Below are positions 9,281 to 17,105 of a DNA stretch of 17,111 nt, piece after piece. Under the pieces are notes generated by a model. That model did no database searches. It worked only from the letters and a program-made list of their open reading frames with translations, and was not told the DNA's origin. Each line of letters starts with the position of its first letter. The first letter of the stretch is position 1. The stretch is taken from positions 1-17,111 of the forward strand of contig CAXHKQ010000130.1 in assembly GCA_964017145.1 (NCBI GenBank), in the 5' to 3' direction. The translations under genes were made by a program, and so were the position numbers. Source of the DNA: Agrocybe praecox (Eukaryota > Basidiomycota > Agaricomycetes > Agaricales > Agrocybaceae).

Positions 9281-9860
9281 ACACGTGGGTCATTAAGTCT
9301 CCGGTCTGACACAGAAGGAACAACATTTTTGATGAAAACTTTTCAAATTCTTCTACATAGTTTCATATCAGGCCGATAGCCTCAAATCGACTTTCCTACA
9401 ACATCTCTATCCTCTTAGAAATGTATTCGCCGCTTACCCTTGCAAATTGTCCGTTTTTCTCGATTTCTACTTTCTTATTTGAATGGAAGCTCTTTGTCGG
9501 GAGCAAATTTTTCGAATTTGATAATTAATAGTAGTCGTTGAGGGCCAAATCCAAAGAATACTGTTGATGAGGCGGTTGTGGAAGCCCGATTATATGATGT
9601 TGGCCTTCGTTTTTAGCTATTCATGAATCTATTGTATTATCTTGGTAGAAAAACATTGTTCTATCCTCATGTGTTTAGGCCATCTCGGACTTCATTGGTC
9701 TAAAATATGAAAAACTATGGTCTATGGTAATTTTAATTGTATTTTTACGCAGTCGATGAAGATTAATTCTCTTGAGTCCCGAAATACAGTCGTAATCCTA
9801 CTGGTGTATTTGGTTTGCTATGGAAGGGATTCGTCGCTCTTTGTACACTTATATGACTTT
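9281..9860 (-). pseudogene. decayed mariner transposase remnant
   Basis: On the - strand several mariner landmarks appear in order with stops and shifts between them: LKRINLHRLRKNTIKITIDH (about 9720-9775; family LKGIIYYELLKPNETIT), FFYQDNTIDS (about 9620-9650; family LHDNARPH), LPQPPHQQYSLDLALNDYY (about 9528-9585; family LPHPPYSPDLAPSDY, containing the last catalytic Asp), LLPTKSFHSN, and near the end EEFEKF...CQTGDLMTHV. CACGTGGGTCATTAAGTC at about 9283-9300 resembles a mariner terminal inverted repeat. The element is dead. Its 5' part may continue to about 10000 but becomes unrecognisable. Confidence 0.8.
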
Positions 9861-10232
9861 CGATTGAACTCGGAATTTCAGATATGGAGATATAGAGACT
9901 TTATTGTCAGAAATATATCACAAAATTCAGCCTTATCGCATTCTCCGAAGAATCAACATGTTCATATATTGTTCGATTGTGTGTTTCAGCGGCAGACATT
10001 GCGCAAATAATTTTCGCATGCCCATAAACAAAAGCACGATATGTCAATTTTTGTTTCGATATCTTTAGAGTAGCAGGAATGTCGGACTACCGATTTTTTT
10101 TGACATATTAATGTCTTGTAGGACTGTATATAGTATATCCCAGCCAACACAGATTCCTTTATTTCAAAGTGTAAGTGGAATAACAGTCAATTGTAGACAC
10201 TGTTCCGAAGCGAATCATATGTTTATTCAAAA
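9861..10232. other. AT-rich spacer, no recognisable gene
   Basis: Apart from possible 5' debris of the mariner remnant I see nothing here. The frame at 9717-10010 (+) overlies the antisense mariner remnant and is not a gene. Confidence 0.5.
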
Positions 10233-10520
10233 CATCATATAAACATTTGTGATATTCTCATTATTTGGTGGCAATTGTGCTCGCACGAGATTCTTCGGTT
10301 TTCCAATGGATGCGAAATTACAATTATATTCACTCCAATCGTAAGTAAATGTGAGTGTGCGAGAGCGAGAGTACAGCATCAAATATACATTTGTTTTATT
10401 TTACTGATTTGGTGGCAATTGTGCTCGCACGAGATTCTTCGGTTTTTCAATGTATGCGAAATTACAATCATATTCACTCCAATCGTAAGTAAATGTGAGT
10501 GTGTGAGAGCGAGTGTATAG
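10233..10520. repeat. 144-bp unit, two direct copies
   Basis: The block TTTGGTGGCAATTGTGCTCG through CCAATCGTAAGTAAATGTGA and GAGTGTG(C/T)GAGAGCGAG occurs at about 10265-10371 and again at 10408-10515, offset by 144 bp, with only a few substitutions. Weaker similarity extends leftward (AACATTTGT). It lies directly upstream of the GC-rich leader of the transposon. It may be duplicated promoter or subterminal sequence of that element (inference); no TATA box is obvious. Confidence 0.75.
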
Positions 10521-10799
10521 CTCGTATCAAGTGGTGCCGTTTCAATATTTTCAAGAGTACATTTCAATGGCGGCCAGCGTACTGTGTTGAGGGCTTAGGT
10601 ATTTTTTTTTGTACTGAAAAAGAACAATCGTACTCAATTTGGCATCGCTGCTCAACACGTGATTTTCAATCGACGACGACATAACCTCTTATTAGTTCAT
10701 TTCGTTTTGCATCACCAGCACCAGCACCAGCAAATCTTCAATCGCCACCAGCTTGTTCGCCGCCACCGCTCGCCGGCGACTTCCGCCACCAGTTTGTGA
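10521..10799 (+). promoter_or_regulatory. probable promoter/first-exon region of the CACTA-like element
   Basis: This is the transition from AT-rich flank to the CAC/CCG-rich leader. The last ATG before the array on the + strand is in AATGGCGG at 10566-10573; after it no ATG occurs until intron 1. A (CACCAG)n patch at about 10717-10732 precedes the first minisatellite copy. No clear TATA box is seen. The transcription start is inferred only from the downstream splice pattern and is not located. Confidence 0.35.
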
Positions 10800-10990
10800 G
10801 CCGCATCTTCTCGCCGACCACCGCCCCCAGAACGAGCGCCGCATCTTCTCGCCGACCACCGCCCCCAGAACGAGCGCCGCATCTTCTCGCCGACCACCGC
10901 CCCCAGAACGAGCGCCGCATCTTCTCGCCGACCACCGCCCCCCAGAACGAGCGCCGCATCTTCTCGCCGACCACCGCCCCCAGAACGAGC
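10800..10990 (+). repeat. 38-bp minisatellite, five copies
   Basis: The unit begins GCCGCATCTTCTCGCCGACC and ends CCCCCAGAACGAGC, with copies starting at 10800, 10838, 10876, 10914 (39 bp, one extra C) and 10953. The same 38-mer occurs twice in each of the following repeat exons and about three times in the last. Because 38 is not a multiple of three, the three reading frames rotate from copy to copy. That is why the conceptual proteins alternate between LADHRPQNE, IFSPTTAPRTS and SRRPPPPER motifs. Confidence 0.9.
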
Positions 10991-12390
10991 GCCTCCATCG
11001 CTCGCCGACCAGCGGCTGCCCTACGTCGTCCTGTTGAGGTAAGTTTCGAGATCCTGGTGTTCGTCGCGTATTCCGTATCATTTCGTGATAATAATATGCT
11101 TTGTTTACCTTTACAGCTGCAGATCGCCAGCGTCGCCGCCGCTCGCCGACCACCGCCACCAGTTTGTGCGCCGCATCTTCTCGCCGACCACCGCCCCCAG
11201 AACGAGCGCCGCATCTTCTCGCCGACCACCGCCCCCAGAACGAGCGCCTCCATCGCTCGCCGACCAGCGGCTGCCCTACGTCGTCCTGTTGAGGTAAGTT
11301 TCGAGATCCTGGTGTTCGTCGCGTATTCCGTATCATTTCGTGATAATAATATGCTTTGTTTACCTTTACAGCTGCAGATCGCCAGCGTCGCCGCCGCTCG
11401 CCGACCACCGCCACCAGTTTGTGCGCCGCATCTTCTCGCCGACCACCGCCCCCAGAACGAGCGCCGCATCTTCTCGCCGACCACCGCCCCCAGAACGAGC
11501 GCCTCCATCGCTCGCCGACCAGCGGCTGCCCTACGTCGTCCTGTTGAGGTAAGTTTCGAGATCCTGGTGTTCGTCGCGTATTCCGTATCATTTCGTGATA
11601 ATAATATGCTTTGTTTACCTTTACAGCTGCAGATCGCCAGCGTCGCCGCCGCTCGCCGACCACCGCCACCAGTTTGTGCGCCGCATCTTCTCGCCGACCA
11701 CCGCCCCCAGAACGAGCGCCGCATCTTCTCGCCGACCACCGCCCCCAGAACGAGCGCCTCCATCGCTCGCCGACCAGCGGCTGCCCTACGTCGTCCTGTT
11801 GAGGTAAGTTTCGAGATCCTGGTGTTCGTCGCGTATTCCGTATCATTTCGTGATAATAATATGCTTTGTTTACCTTTACAGCTGCAGATCGCCAGCGTCG
11901 CCGCCGCTCGCCGACCACCGCCACCAGTTTGTGCGCCGCATCTTCTCGCCGACCACCGCCCCCAGAACGAGCGCCGCATCTTCTCGCCGACCACCGCCCC
12001 CAGAACGAGCGCCTCCATCGCTCGCCGACCAGCGGCTGCCCTACGTCGTCCTGTTGAGGTAAGTTTCGAGATCCTGGTGTTCGTCGCGTATTCCGTATCA
12101 TTTCGTGATAATAATATGCTTTGTTTACCTTTACAGCTGCAGATCGCCAGCGTCGCCGCCGCTCGCCGACCACCGCCACCAGTTTGTGCGCCGCATCTTC
12201 TCGCCGACCACCGCCACCAGAACGAGCGCCGCATCTTCTCGCCGACCACCGCCCCCAGAACGAGCGCCTCCATCGCTCGCCGACCAGCGGCTGCCCTACG
12301 TCGTCCTGTTGAGGTAAGTTTCGAGATCCTGGTGTTCGTCGCGTATTCCGTATTATTTCGAGATAATAATTGCTTTGTTTACCTTCACAG
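10800..12390 (+). repeat. 255-bp tandem array of exon + mini-intron units
   Basis: The period is exactly 255 bp. Donor-side GAG|GTAAGT starts introns at 11039, 11294, 11549, 11804, 12059 and 12314; the acceptor-side TTTACAG ends them at 11116, 11371, 11626, 11881 and 12136, and TTCACAG ends the last at 12390. Exon-like blocks of 177 bp are 11117-11293, 11372-11548, 11627-11803, 11882-12058 and 12137-12313. They are identical except for C to A at 12216. The first five introns are identical 78-mers. The sixth is 77 bp, has several changes and lacks the intronic ATG. Near-identity implies very recent amplification or homogenisation. Splice sites are inferred from consensus; no transcript evidence is available. 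Confidence 0.88.
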
Positions 12391-12688
12391 CTGCAGATCG
12401 CCAGCGTCGCCGCCGCTCGCCGACCACCGCCACCAGTTTGTGCGCCGCATCTTCTCGCCGACCACCGCCCCCAGAACGAGCGCCGCATCTTCTCGCCGAC
12501 CACCGCCCCCAGAACGAGCGCCGCATCTTCTCGCCGACCACCGCCACCAGTACGAGCGCCGCCACTGCTCGCCGACCACCGCCACCAGTTCGAGCGCCGA
12601 CACCAGCATCTGCGCCTCCATCGCTCGCCGACCACCGCAACCAGTTCGAGAGCCGCCACCAGCATCTCGCTGGTGAAGCAGCTGAAAG
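12391..12688 (+). other. last leader exon, ending at a candidate splice donor
   Basis: It starts like the repeat exons (CTGCAGATCGCC) and carries about three more 38-bp units plus degenerate CACCAGT(T/A)CGAG copies. It contains no ATG. It reaches GCTGAAAG|GTAAAC, a good donor at 12689-12690, seven bases before the transposase ATG. Read through, the transcript gives the transposase; spliced at 12688, it could join the acceptor at 14981. If earlier introns are removed, one frame (LQIASV..., exiting through SISLVKQLK) is open from the array to 13086, but it has no start codon. Confidence 0.55.
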
Positions 12689-12695
12689 GTAAACA

Positions 12696-14774
12696 ATGCA
12701 CTCCACAAGACAGCGAAAATGTCGGTTTGCGAATGCTGCAAATACTGCAGCAGACCCACAAGCTGTTGGCTCTGTTATTGAGGCAGCCTCAGATTCTGAG
12801 AATGTTGCAGCAGATGCAGCATTCGCATCAGAGTCACGTGCTGCATCTACTTCAGCAGACCCACAAGCTGTTGGCTCTGTTGAGGCAGCATCAGCTTCTG
12901 AGAATGTTGCAGCAAATGCAGCATTCGCATCAGAGTCACGTGCTGCATCTACTTCAGCAGACCCACAAGCTGTTGGCTCTGTTGATGCAGATTCAGCTTC
13001 TGGGACTGTTGAAGCAGATGCAGCACGTGACTCTGATGCGAATGCTGCATCTACTTCAGCAGACCCACAAGCTGATGAAAGCTTGAGGAATTTTTTGTCT
13101 CAGTGGGCATTGCAGCACAACATCACGCACTGTGCAATGCGAGATTTATTGGGCGGATTGAAATCCCATGGACACAATGATTTGCCAATGGATCCCCGGA
13201 CGCTCCTGCGAACACCACGATCGGCGGAAATCACGTCAATGGGCGACGGTGAATTTTGTTATTTCGTATTGAAAAAGTTGATCTGCAGTCAGATAAAAGA
13301 ATTTAGAATTGTAGATAGCAATATAAAACTAACAATTAATATTGATGGATTGCCGCTTTTTAAAAGCACAAGTTTTGCTGTCTGGCTTTTGACCGGCTAC
13401 ATTGACGGCACGAATCGAAAGCCTTTCGTGATATCTGTATACGGAGGAAAAACCAAGCCTCGTGATGCTAATGAGTTCATGCGTCCTTTCGTTGATGCGA
13501 TGAAGGACTTGGAACTCAATAGCATCATGGTGGATGGAGTTCAATATTGGGTAAAGATAAAAAATATAATTTTTGATAGTCCGGCTCGATCTTTCATCAC
13601 ATACACGAAAGGCCATTCTGGATATTTTTCGTGTAGTAAATGCACCACTGAAGGGTCTTATATCAGCAATAAAGTCATATTCCCGGAGATAACCGCTTCA
13701 CTGAGAACGGATGAAAGTTTTCGAAATAAGGTCGATGTTGAACACCACAAAGGCGTCTCAATATTGGAGGAGCTCAACATCGGAATGGTTTCCCAGATTC
13801 CATTAGACTACTTGCACGTAGTTTGTTTGGGAGTCATTAAAAGGATAATTTTTATTTTTGTGGACGGACCAGTTCCGTTCAAATTACCAGCATCTGCTGT
13901 AGATTCTATCAGCGATAGACTCAAATCAATGGTCAAGTTCGTGCCAAGCGAGTTTCAAAGGAAACCAAGAGGCATTAATGAGTATAGGCGATGGAAAGGG
14001 ACGGAGCTGAAATTTTTTGGAGTATATATTAGCGTAATTGTTCTTGATGGACTGGTCGGACCGGACCACATGTCGTTCATGTCGGTATTGTTTATATCAT
14101 TGCGGATTCTATTACGCAACTCAAATACCGACGACATAGCTTATGCGGACAGTTTGTTGCGGCACTGTGTTAGTCATTTTGGTGATTTGTTTGGAGTTTC
14201 GCAACTCACTTATAATGTACATAATTTGATTCATTTGGCGAAAAATGCTCATGATAATGGTCCCTTGGATAATACTAGCGCATTTCCGTTCGAGAATTTT
14301 ATGACAACGGTTAAAAAAATTATCCGTAAACCGAATTGTGTATTGCCGCAGATTTATAATAGATGTAGCGAGCTGATAGCATTGAAATGTGTGACTAACC
14401 AGCCACATGAACCTAAACTGTACGATAAGAATGGAGACATGTTTTGCAGCTACAAAATCAGTAACGTCAGATATTCGAATGGAGATGACAATTGTGGTGC
14501 CATGCTAAGAGATGGAACTTTTATCAAAATTGTGCATTTCACTAAACACAATGAACTTTTTAAAGTGCACTTTAATAAGTTGTTGCCAAAACATAATGTC
14601 TTCGAATCTATGATGATTTATTCCAATACACAAAAGTATGGAATTTACCCGTGCAGTATAAATAATGAAATAGATGTGTGTAGCGTTGAGGAGATTTCAG
14701 GGAAAACCTGTTTATTCCCACATTTCAGTAAGCCTGATACATTCATAAGCATTCCTGTTCTACATTTTACCTAA
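12696..14774 (+). CDS. CACTA/EnSpm (CMC)-type transposase
   Basis: A 692-residue intact protein predicted to bind element ends and catalyse DNA cleavage and strand transfer in the nucleus. Residues about 19-128 are Ala/Ser-rich near-perfect repeats of 34-35 residues (core STSADPQAVGSV). Residues about 128-178 form a conserved-looking N-terminal helical segment (LRNFLSQWALQHNI...MDPRTLLRTPRS). The catalytic-type core has Asp217 in NIDGLPLFKS, Asp294 in FDSPARSF, a Cys313-x-x-Cys316 pair (CSKC), LDYLH at 370-374 (compare LDVMH of plant tnp2) and Glu533 in FPFENFM (compare YPFERYM). The CxxC and H motifs between the second D and the E are described for the CMC superfamily. The ATG is chosen because an in-frame TAA precedes it directly and it would be the first AUG of the spliced leader. 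Family assignment rests on motif recall and was not tested by search. Confidence 0.8.
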   Translation: MHSTRQRKCRFANAANTAADPQAVGSVIEAASDSENVAADAAFASESRAASTSADPQAVGSVEAASASENVAANAAFASESRAASTSADPQAVGSVDADSASGTVEADAARDSDANAASTSADPQADESLRNFLSQWALQHNITHCAMRDLLGGLKSHGHNDLPMDPRTLLRTPRSAEITSMGDGEFCYFVLKKLICSQIKEFRIVDSNIKLTINIDGLPLFKSTSFAVWLLTGYIDGTNRKPFVISVYGGKTKPRDANEFMRPFVDAMKDLELNSIMVDGVQYWVKIKNIIFDSPARSFITYTKGHSGYFSCSKCTTEGSYISNKVIFPEITASLRTDESFRNKVDVEHHKGVSILEELNIGMVSQIPLDYLHVVCLGVIKRIIFIFVDGPVPFKLPASAVDSISDRLKSMVKFVPSEFQRKPRGINEYRRWKGTELKFFGVYISVIVLDGLVGPDHMSFMSVLFISLRILLRNSNTDDIAYADSLLRHCVSHFGDLFGVSQLTYNVHNLIHLAKNAHDNGPLDNTSAFPFENFMTTVKKIIRKPNCVLPQIYNRCSELIALKCVTNQPHEPKLYDKNGDMFCSYKISNVRYSNGDDNCGAMLRDGTFIKIVHFTKHNELFKVHFNKLLPKHNVFESMMIYSNTQKYGIYPCSINNEIDVCSVEEISGKTCLFPHFSKPDTFISIPVLHFT
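12751..13076 (+). repeat. in-frame 102/105-bp coding repeats
   Basis: The block CAGACCCACAAGCTG recurs at 12751, 12856, 12958 and 13060, offsets of 105, 102 and 102 bp, all multiples of three. The transposase frame is therefore kept and encodes ADPQA(V/D) repeats. A second + frame is also open here until 13086 and would give a Leu/Gln-rich chain, a side effect of the repeat. In the third unit a 17-bp core is inverted relative to the first two. Confidence 0.9.
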
Positions 14775-14981
14775 TAATTATTCATACCAATGGTTCATAA
14801 GCATTATATATTTTGTATCATTATTGTGACATAGGGGCATAACTATAAGCACACTAATATTGTAATATATCATGATTTTTCACAAATTTTTTGTTCGCAT
14901 TTTTTTTTTCTGGTTTTTTTTTATTTGAAGCGTTGGAGCTGGTACATTTTATTGAAAAAATCTTAAAAATTACAATTACAG
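14775..14981 (+). other. inter-gene segment ending in a splice acceptor
   Basis: 207 bp of AT-rich sequence without AATAAA; only the variant AATATA is present, near 14863. T-rich tracts lie at 14888-14933, and TTACAG at 14976-14981 abuts the ATG of the next gene. The lack of a canonical poly(A) site, with an acceptor in this position, suggests the two genes share a transcript or its 5' exons. Confidence 0.55.
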
Positions 14982-16535
14982 ATGGTTTACATCATTGTGG
15001 AGTTTACTGATGACCAGTCGACCGATGTGGTTCCAGAGTCTTGGCTGCAGGATGGATTATGCCCATGGGACCCTTCGAACCTGTACCAGTCGGCAGTGAA
15101 GAGAAACAGTCCGAGACCTACGGTTTACGAACTGCTCCCGGCCCGCAAAATCGGCCCGCACTCCTACGGTAATCATAAAAAATAAATTTATAAATAGTGG
15201 TAAATACATATTTTTTTATTAATCATTACAGAACAATATAAAGTTGCGATGGAAAAATTGGAGGAATCGAGGTATACCTCGAACATCAGCTCCGGAGATG
15301 AGACGGTGACGCGATCTCATCGGGCAACACGACCGCCAGCGAGGTACACGAAAAATCAGTCGGAGTTTATATTGGGTAATGATAATCTAAATGTTGGCAT
15401 ATATCGAATCAACTAACATCACAAAAAAATCATTTAGGAATACCGGCTCGTCCAAGTCACCAAATCTCCGCATCGACGTCATCGTCATCGTCATCGCCGT
15501 CACCGACAGAATCGGCCTACATTCTACCGGATCTGTCGCCGTCGTCTCGAACAGTTGCTACGACAATTCCACCATCATCGTTGTCATCACCATCACCGCC
15601 GCCGCCACGTTCCCAAAAACCTGCGGATACTCTGCTGCCTATAATGGTTTGCGAGACACCAGCGACACAGCATACGGAAGATCTGTTGATTATCTCCTCA
15701 CCAACAGAGTTGGCGGAGATCAAATCCGATCTGAAAAAGGCTCTGGAGCTCATGGTGAACTTGCAACAGGAGATAAAATGGATTCGACACAGGCAGGATA
15801 AGGTGCTCGAGGCATTCGCAAGTCGTACCACCGATGCGTCGACGACATTGGACGAAACGATGGTTTTCCGTACGTGCACAACGATTGACGAATACCATTC
15901 CATAATGAAGAAGGTGGAGGAAGATGAGTCTGTCATGAAAGAACTGGTGAGTACAAATTCTTGAATATGTGTACGTTTGTTGTGAGGTTTTTAATGCAAA
16001 ACTCATAAAATTGTTAAAGTACGACGGGGCATTGTTTGCATAGTAAACGGAAAGAGCTCCCACGTCCGTAATGTACTGCCCAGGGTGTCAATGAACATAA
16101 AAAAATGAAATTTAGTTCGAAAAAGTTTTATAATGGTACATCAATATATTGCACCCCTGCAAAAATTACCCCACATGTACTTGTTCGTAATTGTCTGCGA
16201 TATCTGAGACTGATTCAATTCGTATTTTTGTAAATTATATATTTCAGAAAAAAATGCTCAGGCAATGTGGCGGCGAGGACATCGCCACGTTACTACGACG
16301 AATGTGGGCTCGAATGATGACCTCGGAGGTGCAGACCAAGTTCAATTGGACAGGGCTGCACGAGAAGGAGAAGATCAAGGACAGCAAAATCTTCGAGGTC
16401 ATGTTTGCGACTGCTCGAATGGTATTCCCGCAATGCGACAGGAACGAGGTGGAGAAAGTCACCAAAAAGTATTTTAACAATTCGCATTCGCGCATGCGAG
16501 CACACACCAATAATGAAAACATCACACCACAATAA
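14982..16535 (+). CDS. DUF4806-type protein, second gene of the transposon (4 exons)
   Basis: Exons are 14982-15168, 15232-15375, 15438-15946 and 16248-16535. All junctions are GT-AG and phases match (1, 1, 0), giving 375 residues. Residues 1-70 (MVYIIVEFTDDQSTDVVPESWL ... YELLPARKIGPHSYGEQYK) match the N-terminal module common in insect DUF4806 proteins. Residues about 111-175 are a Ser/Pro-rich linker. A coiled coil follows (EIKSDLKKALELMVNLQQEI...). Residues about 252-360 look like DUF4806: FRTCTTIDEYHSIMKKVEED, GGEDIATLLRRMWARMMT, FNWTG and an Ile/Phe-rich end. The domain's function is not established. By position I infer a DNA-binding or accessory protein analogous to TnpA. The ATG directly follows an acceptor-like TTACAG, so upstream 5' exons are likely. 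Confidence 0.78.
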
Positions 16536-16536
16536 A
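16531..16536 (+). terminator. candidate polyadenylation signal overlapping the stop codon
   Basis: AATAAA includes the TAA stop of the DUF4806-type gene. Cleavage would leave a very short 3' UTR. Further AATAAA-like sites downstream (AAAATAAAAC near 16873) are alternatives. Confidence 0.4.
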
Positions 16537-16972
16537 CACAAAATATACATGAACACACACACACACACACATACACACTGAACTAAATATAATATATTAT
16601 ATATATATATATAAATAATGAACTGTTAACAATGATACACACATAACATAAACACAAAGTGCTAGCACACGCACACACTGAACTTAATTATATACCAAAA
16701 TATATATATTTACTTTACACAAACTCTTTACACAAACTTTACACAAACTGAACTTAATACCAAAATATATATATTTACTTTACACAAACTCACACACATA
16801 CAAAACTGAATATGAACAATGTGAACAATGACTGAATTAAAAAAATACACAAGAACACCAAACGAAGATATTTAAAATAAAACTTTCATTTATTCCGTAT
16901 ATTATTCACTGCACGAAGTACTTTTGTTCTCTGTTTTATTAGTATAATATTCACTTTCAAAAAGTACTTTCT
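16537..16972. repeat. AT-rich subterminal region with microsatellites and a short duplication
   Basis: It contains (AC)n at about 16553-16570 and (TA)n at about 16597-16613. A duplicated block running CTGAACTTAAT ... ACCAAAATATATATATTTAC ... TTTACACAAACTC occurs at about 16678-16726 and 16748-16792. CACACTGAACT also recurs singly. No coding region is seen. Confidence 0.75.
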
Positions 16973-17105
16973 ATTACCGGTTCGCGTTATTATTATCAAC
17001 TTGCACGAAGTACGGCCTATTACCTTTTCACTTTCATTTATTTCACTTACATAAAGTGCTTTTTATTACCGGTTCGCGTTATGTTTTATTACCGGTTCGC
17101 GTTAT
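16973..17105. repeat. subterminal repeats ATTACCGGTTCGCGTTAT
   Basis: The 18-mer is present at 16973-16990, 17065-17082 and 17088-17105. The last two are part of a 23-bp direct tandem (unit with GTTTT or TTTT) that runs to the window edge. Related GCACGAAGTAC or AAAGT(A/G)C motifs lie between (about 16911, 16957, 17004, 17053). Clustered short motifs inside the ends are where En/Spm-type regulatory proteins bind, so these are candidate binding sites (inference). Confidence 0.75.

Noticed and set aside
10275..10520. 81-codon frame containing two copies of CSHEILRF
   Set aside because: It merely translates the 144-bp DNA duplication. It has no domain and no transcript signal.
10800..12390. CRISPR-like regular spacing of repeats and spacers
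   Set aside because: The 'spacers' are also identical from unit to unit, the period is 255 bp, and the context is eukaryotic with splice sites.
10796..12676. 626-codon + strand open frame across the array as an unspliced gene
   Set aside because: It has no ATG at its start (it opens with GTG), it reads through six consensus introns, and it consists only of repeat. It is kept as an exitron hypothesis in the findings, not as a gene.
10692..12761. 689-codon open frame on the - strand across the array, plus a 511-codon sister frame at 10738-12273
   Set aside because: The unit is 255 bp, a multiple of three and poor in stop codons, so any frame open in one unit stays open in all. The splice signals are on the + strand, composition is low-complexity (GGRWSARRCGARSG), and no domain is recognisable.
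12370..13086. 238-codon Leu/Gln-rich + frame overlapping the start of the transposase
   Set aside because: It is open only because the 102/105-bp coding repeats are multiples of three. It has no plausible start codon, and the overlapping frame leads directly into the conserved transposase core.
15391..15801. 136-codon + frame (IVIVIAVTDRIG...)
   Set aside because: It is the wrong frame of exon 3; the Ser/Pro-rich frame links correctly to both neighbouring exons.
16191..16535. 114-codon frame with its own ATG as a separate gene
   Set aside because: Its first 19 codons are intronic. The acceptor at 16247 and matching phase show that the rest is the last exon of the DUF4806-type gene.
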